Positions 6,003-12,824 of a DNA stretch of 12,824 bases are shown one piece after another. The translations under genes and the position numbers were made by a program. How positions within the stretch are numbered: position 1 is the first letter of the stretch; each line of letters opens with the position of its first letter. The notes below the pieces were generated by a model. The model saw only the letters and a list, made by a program, of their open reading frames with translations. It had not been told where the DNA came from and did not search any database. The DNA comes from Alphaproteobacteria bacterium (GTDB lineage: Bacteria > Pseudomonadota > Alphaproteobacteria > Micropepsales > Micropepsaceae), in NCBI GenBank assembly GCA_947373775.1, contig CANBZE010000027.1, forward strand, positions 1 to 12,824, given 5' to 3'.

Positions 6003-7148
6003 ATGAGGGGATTTTCAGCACAGCACGGGCTCAAAAAGGGCCTGTTTCTGGCTTTTGCGCTGACGGCCGGTCTCAACCTGACCGCCTGTTCCAGCGTCGA
6101 CAGCCTGTTTGGCGAAGACAGCGAGGCTTCCGCCGACGCTTTCCCGCCCAGCGCCGCTGATGCCGGGGCGCCGCCAAGCGCCGCTTCCACCACGGCCATG
6201 CCCATCACCGCGGGTTCCGCACCCGTGGCCACCATCACCCCGGTGACCATCGACGGGGGCGCCGATACCGGCACCGCCGTGAGCAAGACCACCCAGGCCA
6301 TCCGCGCCCAGGTCGCGGGCTTGCAGCAGAAGCTGGCCGCCAATTCCGCCCGCCTTGCCGACCTGCGCAACCAGGGCGCGGGCGCCGCCGGCTCCTACCA
6401 GGAAGCCAAGGCCCATATCACCACCCGCCTGCAGGTGGGCACCACCCGCGGCAACCCGGAACTGGTGTCGGAATGGAACGCCGCCCAGGGCCAGCTCGAT
6501 GCCCTGTCGGCCAACGTCAATTCCCTGAATGCGCTGGGCACCGACGTCACCAATGACAGCTCCACCGCCCATTATGCGCTGGACCAGATCGGCGCCACCT
6601 ACAACGTGTCGGGCGCGGTCGATGAAGATCATCGCCAGCTGCGCCTGCTGGAAGACCAGACCAGCCAGACCATCGTGATGATCGACCGCCTGCTGCGCGA
6701 AGTCGCCGACGGCATCCAGCGCCAGACCGCCTATGTCGCCACCGAGCGTTCCAACCTCACCACCCTGGCCGCTTCGATCAAGAGCGGCGACTTTTATGGC
6801 GGTGGCGTGACCGGCGGCCTGGGTTCGGGAACCTCCGTGTCGGGCGCCGGCACCCCGCTGGTGGTGGTCAAGTTCGACCATGCCGACGTGGACTATCAGC
6901 AGATCCTGTATGCCGCGCTAAACCAGGCGCTGCAGAACCGTCCCGGCGCCAACTTCCAGGTGGTCGCGGTTTCGCCCACCCGCGGCACCGCCGCTTCGGT
7001 GCAGATCGCCCAGTCCACCGCCCGCCGCCATGCCCAGGACGTGATGCGCTCCATGACCGACATGGGCGTGCCCGCCACCCGCTTGAACGTGGCCTCGACC
7101 ACCGATCCGGGCGCAACCGTGAGCGAAGTGCGCGTCTTCGTGCGCTGA
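6003..7148 (+). CDS. Putative lipoprotein with coiled coil and OmpA-like C-terminal domain
   Basis: A 381-residue protein. A GGAGAG site precedes the ATG. The N-terminus has a basic stretch, a hydrophobic core and a lipobox L-T-A-C with the lipidated Cys at 29, followed by Ser-Ser, which favours outer-membrane sorting. A low-complexity Ala/Pro/Thr-rich linker (about 35-90) leads to a probable coiled coil at about 98-123 (AIRAQVAGLQQKLAANSARL). A second helical region continues to about 250, and a Gly-rich linker follows. The last 95 residues, from VVVKFDHADVDYQQ to EVRVFVR, resemble the beta-alpha-beta plan of OmpA-type domains (SARRHAQDVMRSMTDMGVPATRL corresponds to the helix before the last strand), but the usual peptidoglycan-binding Asp and Arg pattern is not evident. 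I infer a cell-envelope tether or scaffold. The exact family name is not recognised. Confidence 0.75.
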   Translation: MRGFSAQHGLKKGLFLAFALTAGLNLTACSSVDSLFGEDSEASADAFPPSAADAGAPPSAASTTAMPITAGSAPVATITPVTIDGGADTGTAVSKTTQAIRAQVAGLQQKLAANSARLADLRNQGAGAAGSYQEAKAHITTRLQVGTTRGNPELVSEWNAAQGQLDALSANVNSLNALGTDVTNDSSTAHYALDQIGATYNVSGAVDEDHRQLRLLEDQTSQTIVMIDRLLREVADGIQRQTAYVATERSNLTTLAASIKSGDFYGGGVTGGLGSGTSVSGAGTPLVVVKFDHADVDYQQILYAALNQALQNRPGANFQVVAVSPTRGTAASVQIAQSTARRHAQDVMRSMTDMGVPATRLNVASTTDPGATVSEVRVFVR

Positions 7149-7170
7149 ATTTAGGCAATCTTTTATGAGG

Positions 7171-7200
7171 AAAGCCCCGCTGTCGCAGCGGGGCTTTTTC
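7171..7200 (+). terminator. Intrinsic terminator after the lipoprotein gene
   Basis: AAAGCCCCGCTG (7171-7182) and CAGCGGGGCTTT (7186-7197) form a perfect 12-bp stem around a TCG loop and run into TTTTT. It sits 22 bases after the lipoprotein stop and 61 bases before the next gene. The A run on the left would also give a U tract on the opposite strand. Confidence 0.95.
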
Positions 7201-7260
7201 ATTTGTGACATCACGATCAAGGCGCATACCATCCTCGCGAGTTTGCTGCCGAGGTTTGCG

Positions 7261-8973
7261 ATGAAGCTTTTTAATTCCGGTCTGAAAACGCTTCTCGCCG
7301 CCGCGCTGATCTTTGGCACCCTGCCCGCGCAGGCCCAGGTGACCGAAACCGTCGCCCAGCATCACATGATCGCCGCCGCCAATCCGCACGCCGCCGAAGC
7401 GGGCCTTGCGATGATGCGCGCCGGCGGCAGCGCGGTGGATGCGGCCATCGCCAGCCAGATGGTGCTGGGTCTGGTCGAGCCGGAATCATCGGGCATCGGC
7501 GGCGGCGCCTTCATGCTGGTCTATGATCCCAAGACCAAGCACACCACCAGCTTTGACGGCCGCGAAATGGCGCCGGCCTCGGCCATGCCGACCATGTTTC
7601 TGGATGCGGGTGGCCAGCCGCGCACCAAGCCCGACGCCATTCCCGGCGGCTTATCCGTGGGCATTCCGGGCGTCGTAAAGATGCTGGCGCTGGCGCACAA
7701 GAAATACGGCAAGCTGGCATGGGCCAAACTGCTGGAGCCCGCAATCAAGCTGGCCGATGACGGCTTTCCCGTCGGGCCCAAGCTGGCGCGCACCATCAAG
7801 AACTTCACCCGCGGCGCCAACATGCCGGACCTGAAGGCGCACTTCTATCACGCCGACGGCACGCCGCTGGCGGAAGGCGAAATCTACAAGAACGCCGAAT
7901 ATGCCGCGACCTTGCGCAAGATCGCCGCCGAAGGTTCGGACGGATTCTACAAAGGCGAAATCGCCCAGGCGATCGTGGACAAGGTGCAGCATGCGCCGCG
8001 CCAGCAAGGCGGCATGACCCTGGCCGATCTTGCGAACTATCAGGCCAAGGAACGCGCGCCCGTGTGCGGCAATTATCGTGAATATCGCCTCTGCTCCATG
8101 GGTCCGCCTTCGTCCGGCGGCATCGCGGTGCTGCAGATATTGGGCATGCTACAGCGTTTCACGCCCGAGCAGCTCACCCCCAACACCGTCAGCGGCGCGC
8201 ATCTGTTCGCCCAAGCCAGCCGCCTGGCCTATGCCGACCGCGCCATGTATCTGGGCGATCCGGCCTTCGTGGATGTGCCGATCCGCGGCCTGACCGACCA
8301 GGGCTATATGCAAAGCCGCGCCGCGCTGATCGATCCGGCCAAGGACATGGGCACCGCCACCGCCGGCACGCCGCCGCAGAAGCATGCCGCGCTGGCGCCG
8401 CAGGTCTCGCCGGTTCTGCACGGCACCAGCCACATGACCATCGTGGATGATTCCGGTGAAGTCATCGCCATGACCACCTCGGTGGAGTCGGTGTTCGGCG
8501 CCGAGATCATGACCAGGGGCTTCATGCTCAACAACACGCTGACGGACTTCTCCTTCCAGCCGGTGCGCGACGGCAAGCCGGTGGCCAATGCCCCGGCGCC
8601 GGGCAAGCTGCCGCTGTCGGCCATGTCGCCCACCATCGTGTTCGACAAGAAAGGGAACTTCCTGGTTTCGGTGGGATCGCCGGGCGGGCCCGCGATCATC
8701 GACTATGTCGCCCAGATCCTGATCGGCATCCTGGACGCCAAGATGAGTCCCAAGGACGCGATTTCCATGCCCCATGAGATCAACATGAACGGCAATACCC
8801 TTTTGGAGAAGTCTGCCACCTCGGACCAACTAGCGGCCCAGCTGACCGCCATGGGCCACACCGTCCAGGTGCCCCAGGTCGAGGGCAGCGGCCTGCACGG
8901 CATCCAGAAGGTCAAAGGGGGCTATATCGGGGCCGCCGACCCCCGCCGGGACGGCATTGCCCTAGGGGATTAG
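7261..8973 (+). CDS. ggt: Gamma-glutamyltransferase precursor (gamma-glutamyltranspeptidase / glutathione hydrolase)
   Basis: The ATG at 7261 is chosen because GAGG lies six bases upstream and a Sec signal peptide (residues 1-25, PAQA before QV) follows. An in-frame ATG at 7165 lies before the terminator hairpin and would read through it. The 570-residue precursor is close to the 580 of E. coli GGT. This N-terminal nucleophile hydrolase cleaves itself to release a small subunit beginning at the nucleophile, here T389 in GTSHMT. Also visible are SSGIGGGAFML, DGREMAP with the gamma-glutamyl carboxylate-binding R101, the LNNTLTDFS segment, PLSAMSPTIV and the oxyanion-region GSPGG. The stretch matching the E. 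coli lid loop is about five residues shorter. The enzyme acts in the periplasm on glutathione and other gamma-glutamyl compounds. A weak promoter pair (TTGTGA and TACCAT, 18 bases apart) lies just after the terminator. Confidence 0.95.
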   Translation: MKLFNSGLKTLLAAALIFGTLPAQAQVTETVAQHHMIAAANPHAAEAGLAMMRAGGSAVDAAIASQMVLGLVEPESSGIGGGAFMLVYDPKTKHTTSFDGREMAPASAMPTMFLDAGGQPRTKPDAIPGGLSVGIPGVVKMLALAHKKYGKLAWAKLLEPAIKLADDGFPVGPKLARTIKNFTRGANMPDLKAHFYHADGTPLAEGEIYKNAEYAATLRKIAAEGSDGFYKGEIAQAIVDKVQHAPRQQGGMTLADLANYQAKERAPVCGNYREYRLCSMGPPSSGGIAVLQILGMLQRFTPEQLTPNTVSGAHLFAQASRLAYADRAMYLGDPAFVDVPIRGLTDQGYMQSRAALIDPAKDMGTATAGTPPQKHAALAPQVSPVLHGTSHMTIVDDSGEVIAMTTSVESVFGAEIMTRGFMLNNTLTDFSFQPVRDGKPVANAPAPGKLPLSAMSPTIVFDKKGNFLVSVGSPGGPAIIDYVAQILIGILDAKMSPKDAISMPHEINMNGNTLLEKSATSDQLAAQLTAMGHTVQVPQVEGSGLHGIQKVKGGYIGAADPRRDGIALGD

Positions 8974-9045
8974 GCTGATAGAGCCAGTTACCCGCTATCG
9001 CGGCGGCACTACGCTGTCGCTAGTCGGGGCGATTAGGCCCTCCGG

Positions 9046-9062
9046 TTGAAATAATATTTCAA
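9046..9062. promoter_or_regulatory. AT-rich perfect palindrome upstream of the rpmH promoter
   Basis: TTGAAATA, one central A, then TATTTCAA form a perfect 8-1-8 dyad in otherwise GC-rich DNA. It ends 25 bases before the -35 box of rpmH. The shape suits a dimeric DNA-binding protein, but no known operator is recognised and no T tract follows that would make it a terminator for ggt. Confidence 0.5.
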
Positions 9063-9087
9063 TCCCGCACTTGGCCTATGGGGCGCG

Positions 9088-9116
9088 TTGACAGGGCGGG
9101 GGCCGCCCCCTAAAAA
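9088..9116 (+). promoter_or_regulatory. Promoter of the rpmH-rnpA-yidD-yidC-engB operon
   Basis: A perfect -35 TTGACA (9088-9093) and TAAAAA (9111-9116) are separated by exactly 17 bases, all of them G or C. The spacer contains overlapping dyads (GGGCGG/CCGCCC and GGGGGC/GCCCCC). The DNA after the -10 box is GC-rich (CCCCGC), a discriminator type associated with ppGpp-sensitive ribosomal promoters. Predicted leader length is about 38 bases. Confidence 0.65.
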
Positions 9117-9127
9117 CCCCGCTCTTT

Positions 9128-9150
9128 CCGGCCCCAATGGGCCTTTTCGG
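9128..9150 (+). promoter_or_regulatory. Hairpin in the rpmH leader, next to its ribosome site
   Basis: GGCCC (9130-9134), a CAAT loop and GGGCC (9139-9143) form a five-pair GC stem followed by TTTT, resembling a small intrinsic terminator or attenuator. CCG (9128-9130) could instead pair with CGG (9148-9150), which overlaps the GGAG ribosome site of rpmH (9149-9152). A regulatory role is inference. Confidence 0.4.
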
Positions 9151-9160
9151 AGCCTACGTC

Positions 9161-9295
9161 ATGAAGCGCACCTATCAGCCCAGCAAGCTTGTCCGCAAGC
9201 GCCGCCACGGCTTCCGTTCGCGCATGGCCACCCCCGGCGGCCGCAAGGTCCTGAACCGCCGCCGCTCCAGCGGCCGCAAGAAGCTGTCGGCCTGA
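9161..9295 (+). CDS. rpmH: Ribosomal protein bL34
   Basis: A 44-residue, very basic protein beginning [18 protein letters not shown] and ending [11 protein letters not shown], the canonical full-length L34 of the large ribosomal subunit. The family signature (RxxHGFRxRMxTxxGRxVLxxRRxxGRxxL) is intact throughout. GGAG lies eight bases before the ATG. It is the first gene of the conserved run that continues with rnpA, and the promoter is at 9088-9116. Confidence 0.99.
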   Translation: MKRTYQPSKLVRKRRHGFRSRMATPGGRKVLNRRRSSGRKKLSA

Positions 9296-9314
9296 CCTCA
9301 GGCACGACCCAGCC

Positions 9315-9355
9315 GGGCGTCTCAGGGACGCCCCGGGAGCGTGATAAAATCACGC
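9315..9355 (+). promoter_or_regulatory. Two stem-loops in the rpmH-rnpA spacer
   Basis: The first is GGGCGTC (9315-9321) with GACGCCC (9327-9333). The second is GCGTGAT (9339-9345), loop AAA, and ATCACGC (9349-9355), a perfect seven-pair stem that ends five bases before the rnpA ATG. The only Shine-Dalgarno-like bases, GGGAG (9335-9339), touch the 5' side of the second stem. No T tract follows either stem, so these look like processing or translation-control structures rather than terminators. Confidence 0.55.
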
Positions 9356-9360
9356 GACCA

Positions 9361-9744
9361 ATGGATAAAGTGCAATTGGATCATCTGAGGAAACGTGCCG
9401 ACTTTCTGCGAGCGGCGCGGGGAATCCGCCGCGTCGAAGGCGCCGTCACTTTGGAAACCTGCCCTACGCCGGAAACCGAAGTGCTGCCCGGCCGGCTGCG
9501 CATCGGCTTCACCGCCAGCAAGAAGATCGGCAATGCCGTCGCCCGCAACCGGGCCAAGCGCCGCCTGCGCGCCGCTGCGTCGCAAGTCCTGCCCCCTTTG
9601 GGACGGGGGGGCCATGACTATGTTCTGGTCGCGCGCGGAACCTGTGTGGCGCGCGCCTTTCCGGCCCTGTTGTCCGACATCACCACGGCCTTGAAGGCGG
9701 CGCACAAGAAGCTGGACGCGAATGCCGGAGAGGGTCATGCGTAA
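9361..9744 (+). CDS. rnpA: Ribonuclease P protein component
   Basis: A 127-residue basic protein that helps the RNase P RNA bind precursor tRNA and metal ions during 5' maturation. The N-terminal [13 protein letters not shown] and the central RNR signature ([14 protein letters not shown], residues 57-70) are diagnostic. HDYVLVARG and the C-terminal [15 protein letters not shown] helix match the family ends. The ATG at 9361 starts right at the conserved N-terminus; the open frame continues upstream through the rpmH region in another frame and is not coding there. No normally spaced ribosome site precedes the ATG; a perfect hairpin lies between GGGAG and the start. The stop overlaps the start of yidD by eight bases. 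Confidence 0.97.
   Translation: MDKVQLDHLRKRADFLRAARGIRRVEGAVTLETCPTPETEVLPGRLRIGFTASKKIGNAVARNRAKRRLRAAASQVLPPLGRGGHDYVLVARGTCVARAFPALLSDITTALKAAHKKLDANAGEGHA
9727..9734 (+). promoter_or_regulatory. Ribosome binding site that decides the yidD start
   Basis: GGAGAGGG lies within the last codons of rnpA, two bases before the ATG at 9737, with the GGAG core at about six bases. It supports that ATG over the in-frame ATG at 9722, which has no such site and would prepend five residues not usual for YidD. Confidence 0.75.
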
Positions 9745-9994
9745 ATTCGCCATCGCGATCATCGCCGCGCCCATCCGCGTCTATCGCGCGGTGATCTCGC
9801 CGATGATGCCGAACGTCTGCCGCTTCACCCCCAGCTGCTCGGTCTATGCGCTGGAAGCCCTGCACAATCACGGCCCCGTCAAAGGCGTGTGGCTGACCTT
9901 CCGGCGCCTGTCGCGCTGCCATCCCATCACCTGGCTCGGCGGTTCGTCGGGCTTTGACCCTGTTCCCAAGCGCCAAATTCAGCGGACCCCATGA
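9737..9994 (+). CDS. yidD: Membrane protein insertion efficiency factor YidD
   Basis: An 85-residue protein. The N-terminal amphipathic or hydrophobic segment (residues 4-24) is followed by the family's signature C28-RFTPSC34-SVYALEAL, then G-x-x-K-G-x-W at 46-52, RC61-HP, and FDPVP near the end. YidD is a small inner-membrane-associated protein that assists Sec/YidC-dependent insertion. It overlaps rnpA by eight bases, and its TGA overlaps the yidC start as ATGA, so translation is probably coupled in both directions along the operon. The three conserved cysteines are present. Confidence 0.96.
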   Translation: MRKFAIAIIAAPIRVYRAVISPMMPNVCRFTPSCSVYALEALHNHGPVKGVWLTFRRLSRCHPITWLGGSSGFDPVPKRQIQRTP

Positions 9995-11826
9995 ACAACA
10001 ACAAGAATGTCTTTGTGGCCATCTTCCTGGCGGCGGCGGTGCTGTTCGTCTGGCAGTATTTTGTCGCCACCCCTTCGATGAAGGCGGAACAGGCGCGCCA
10101 GGCCGCGCTGACGCATCAGGAAAAGACCAAGCCCACATCCGCGCCGGTGCTGCCGGGCATCGCCACCGGCACCAGTCACATGACCCGCGAAGCGGCGTTG
10201 AAGGTTGGCGGCAAGCGGGTGGTGATCGACACGCCGATGGTGGACGGCTCGCTGCTACTGAAGGGCGCGCGTCTGGATGACCTTCGCCTGAAGAATTACC
10301 ACGACACGGTGAACCCCAAGTCGCCGGAGATCGTGCTTCTGGCGCCCAAGAGCACCAACTATCCCTATTCGGCGACCTTCGGCTGGGTGGGGGCCGCCAA
10401 TATGCCCAGCGACAACAGCGAATGGAGCCAAGTCGGCGATAGCACCCTGTCGCCCGGCCATCCGGTGACCCTGACCTGGGATAATGGCCATGGTCTGGTC
10501 TTTACGCGCGTCATCGCCATCGACGACAAGTACATGTTCACCGTCACCGATTCCGTCGCCAACAAGAGCGGCGCCGCGGCCACGCTCTATCCCTATGGCG
10601 TGGTGGAACGCCAGGGCATCCAGGCGGACGAAGCCAGCATGTACCTGCATGTCGGCTTTGTCGGCGTCGCCAACGGCAGCGAAGTGGACGCCAAGTACAG
10701 CGACTTCAAGGAAGCGGGCACGCCGGCCAAGACCTTCTCCTCCACCGGCGGCTGGGTAGGCATCACCGACAAATACTGGATGGCGGCGGTGGTTCCGCCC
10801 CAAAGCGAGAATTTCAGCGGCGGCTATCTGGGCACCAAGACCAATGCCGGGGTGGACGCCTACCAGGCCAATTATCGCCTGGGCGCGCGCAATATCGCGG
10901 CCGGAGCATCGGCCAGTGTCACCCACCGCCTGTTCGCGGGCGCCAAGGTGGTGGACATCCTGCGCGGTTATGAAGACAGCCAGAAGATCGTGCATTTCGA
11001 CAATGCGGTGGACTGGGGCTGGTTCTGGTTCCTCACCCGGCCTTTCTTCTGGGTGCTGGACACACTCAACAAGCTGATGGGCAATTTCGGCCTCGCCATC
11101 CTGGGCCTGACCGTGCTGGTCAAACTGGTGATGTTCCCGCTGGCCAATGCGGGTTTCCGCTCCATGAGCCGGATGAAGAAACTTCAGCCGCAGATGGAAG
11201 AGATCAAGAAAAAGCACAAGGACGACGAGCCCCAGAAGCTGCAGCTGGCCATGATGGAGCTGTACAAGCGCGAGAAGGTGAACCCCGTCTCGGGCTGCGT
11301 GCCGATCCTGCTCACCATCCCGGTGTTCATCGCGCTGTACAAGGTGCTGTTCGTCACCATCGAAATGCGGCACGCGCCTTTCTATGGCTGGATCCATGAC
11401 CTGTCGGCGCCCGATGCGACGTCATTGCTGAATCTGTTTGGCTTGATTCCCTACAACCCCCACGCTGTGATCGCGTCGCTCGCCCACACGCCCCTGGCTT
11501 TCGTGGGTACGCTCATGGGCTTTTTGTCCATCGGCATCTGGCCGATCCTGATGGGCATCACCCAATGGGTGCAGACCAAGCTGAATCCACCGCCGGCCGA
11601 TCCGGTCCAGGCCAAGATGTTCGCCTTCATGCCGGTGATGTTCACCTTCTTCTTCTCGACCATGCCGGCGGGACTGGTGATCTATTACGCCTGGAACAAC
11701 CTGCTCACGGTGATCCAGCAATATATCATCATGAAGCGCGAAGGCGCCGATGTGCATTTGTTCGGCAGCGGCAAGCCCAAGCCTGAAAAGCATTCCGGCA
11801 AGAAGCTGAAAGCCGCCAATGACTGA
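9991..11826 (+). CDS. yidC: Membrane protein insertase YidC
   Basis: A 611-residue Oxa1/Alb3/YidC insertase with the Gram-negative architecture. The first transmembrane helix is at about 7-25, followed by a large periplasmic P1 domain (about 55-335) and the conserved core from D341 on. In the core, TM2 is at about 359-384, the Lys-rich cytoplasmic C1 hairpin at about 388-432 ([34 protein letters not shown]), TM3 at 436-456, then [15 protein letters not shown]4, and TM5 from about 543. A Lys-rich tail ends the protein, as in forms that contact ribosomes. It inserts proteins alone or with SecYEG. Its ATG overlaps the yidD stop by four bases; engB follows after five bases. Confidence 0.98.
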   Translation: MNNNKNVFVAIFLAAAVLFVWQYFVATPSMKAEQARQAALTHQEKTKPTSAPVLPGIATGTSHMTREAALKVGGKRVVIDTPMVDGSLLLKGARLDDLRLKNYHDTVNPKSPEIVLLAPKSTNYPYSATFGWVGAANMPSDNSEWSQVGDSTLSPGHPVTLTWDNGHGLVFTRVIAIDDKYMFTVTDSVANKSGAAATLYPYGVVERQGIQADEASMYLHVGFVGVANGSEVDAKYSDFKEAGTPAKTFSSTGGWVGITDKYWMAAVVPPQSENFSGGYLGTKTNAGVDAYQANYRLGARNIAAGASASVTHRLFAGAKVVDILRGYEDSQKIVHFDNAVDWGWFWFLTRPFFWVLDTLNKLMGNFGLAILGLTVLVKLVMFPLANAGFRSMSRMKKLQPQMEEIKKKHKDDEPQKLQLAMMELYKREKVNPVSGCVPILLTIPVFIALYKVLFVTIEMRHAPFYGWIHDLSAPDATSLLNLFGLIPYNPHAVIASLAHTPLAFVGTLMGFLSIGIWPILMGITQWVQTKLNPPPADPVQAKMFAFMPVMFTFFFSTMPAGLVIYYAWNNLLTVIQQYIIMKREGADVHLFGSGKPKPEKHSGKKLKAAND

Positions 11827-11831
11827 TCCGG

Positions 11832-12470
11832 ATGTCTAAAGAGGAAGATGGGGGCGCTGCTGAAGAAGCCGCGCGCAAGCTGTTCGCGGGGCCGTGCGAT
11901 TTCATCTGGGGCGCGACCAGCGCCGACGCGCTGCCGCCGGAAAAGCTGGTGGAGGTCGCCTTTGTCGGCCGCTCCAATGCCGGCAAGTCCAGCCTGGTCA
12001 ACGCCCTGACGGGGCGCAAATCCCTGGCGCGGGTGTCCCAGACCCCCGGCGCCACCCGCCAGATCAACTTCTTCAACCTGGGCGACCGGCTGATGCTGGT
12101 GGACTTGCCCGGTTACGGCTTCGCCAAGCGCTCCAAGACCGAAGCCCAGGCCTGGCAGGAGATGATCTTCGCCTATCTGCGCGGGCGGGCGCGGCTGCGG
12201 CGCGTGGCGCTGCTGATCGATGCGCGGCGCGGGCCGATGGATACCGACATTCAGGTGATGAACCTGCTGGACCGGGCCGCGGTGTCCTATGGGCTGGTGC
12301 TGACCAAAGCCGATGAACTCAAAGCCGCTGATCGCCCCAAGGCGCTGGCCGCCGCCGCCGCCGAGGCCGCCAAACACACCGCCGCGCTGGCCCAGGTGCA
12401 GGCCACCAGCGCCTTCACCGGTGAAGGCATACCCGACTTGCGCACCCACCTTGCGGCTTTGGCCCAGTAA
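11832..12470 (+). CDS. engB: Ribosome biogenesis GTP-binding protein EngB (YihA/YsxC)
   Basis: A 212-residue TRAFAC-class GTPase needed for late large-subunit assembly. G1 is GRSNAGKS (46-53), G2 lies in SQTPGATRQ (69-77), G3 is DLPGYG (91-96), G4 is TKAD (158-161) and G5 is TSA (192-194). The DFIWGATSADALPP segment before G1 and FAKRSKTEAQAW after G3 are typical of the family. The Ala-rich stretch at 171-187 is a helix between G4 and G5. The start is five bases after the yidC stop, with only a weak CCGG-type ribosome site, so coupling with yidC is likely. The reading frame is complete. Confidence 0.97.
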   Translation: MSKEEDGGAAEEAARKLFAGPCDFIWGATSADALPPEKLVEVAFVGRSNAGKSSLVNALTGRKSLARVSQTPGATRQINFFNLGDRLMLVDLPGYGFAKRSKTEAQAWQEMIFAYLRGRARLRRVALLIDARRGPMDTDIQVMNLLDRAAVSYGLVLTKADELKAADRPKALAAAAAEAAKHTAALAQVQATSAFTGEGIPDLRTHLAALAQ

Positions 12471-12485
12471 AGACGCAATAAAAGG

Positions 12486-12514
12486 TTGGGAACCCGTCCC
12501 CAGCGCGCTATAAC
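12486..12514 (+). promoter_or_regulatory. Promoter of argB
   Basis: TTGGGA (12486-12491) and TATAAC (12509-12514) are 17 bases apart. The -10 box matches five of six consensus bases, the best in the window. Transcription would start near 12520, giving a leader of about 50 bases filled by GGCGCGC repeats. It implies that argB is at least partly independent of the engB operon. Confidence 0.6.
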
Positions 12515-12530
12515 GCGCCGCTTTTGCCCC

Positions 12531-12824
<294 letters not shown>

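Noticed and set aside
7165..7260. Upstream in-frame start for gamma-glutamyltransferase
   Set aside because: The extension would be translated through an intrinsic terminator hairpin and would bury the signal peptide; the ATG at 7261 has a ribosome site and a proper Sec signal.
8974..9160. Replication origin near rpmH, as in bacteria with a dnaA-rpmH arrangement
   Set aside because: No dnaA gene, no cluster of TTATCCACA-like boxes and no AT-rich unwinding stretch beyond one 17-base palindrome.

Overview
The window reads as a chromosomal segment of a GC-rich alphaproteobacterium. The main evidence is the block rpmH-rnpA-yidD-yidC-engB(yihA)-argB (9161 to the right edge), an order familiar from alphaproteobacterial chromosomes, together with strongly GC-biased third codon positions and weak -10 boxes beside good TTGACA -35 boxes. 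Genus cannot be fixed by eye. I saw no insertion sequence, phage gene, CRISPR array or plasmid function.

Left part (1-5479): a truncated class III, PLP-dependent aminotransferase resembling glutamate-1-semialdehyde aminomutase (minus strand) diverges from a tight two-gene unit on the plus strand, an exported beta-lactamase-fold serine hydrolase and an exported six-bladed NHL-repeat propeller, separated by one base. Two minus-strand genes face this pair: a membrane-anchored SPFH/prohibitin-family protein and a Tat-type exported dienelactone hydrolase-family protein.

Middle (5480-8973): a tRNA-Arg(ACG) gene on the minus strand, whose 3' end, including the encoded CCA, is one arm of a long, nearly perfect inverted repeat. 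Then, on the plus strand, comes a lipoprotein with a coiled coil and an OmpA-like C-terminal domain, closed by a textbook intrinsic terminator, and a secreted gamma-glutamyltransferase precursor.

Right part (8974-12824): a ribosome, RNA-processing and membrane-biogenesis cluster. A TTGACA promoter with an entirely G+C spacer drives rpmH (L34), followed by rnpA (RNase P protein), yidD and yidC (membrane insertion) and engB (ribosome-assembly GTPase). rnpA/yidD and yidD/yidC overlap, which implies translational coupling. argB (arginine biosynthesis, truncated by the window end) has its own good promoter-like sequence and a leader made of repeated GGCGCGCC palindromes.

Most of the window is ordinary. 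I found no convincing new multi-gene system. The observations most worth checking are the inverted repeat that takes in the tRNA CCA end, the hydrolase/NHL-propeller pair, the structured leaders and dyads of the rpmH-rnpA region, and the phased GC palindromes before argB.
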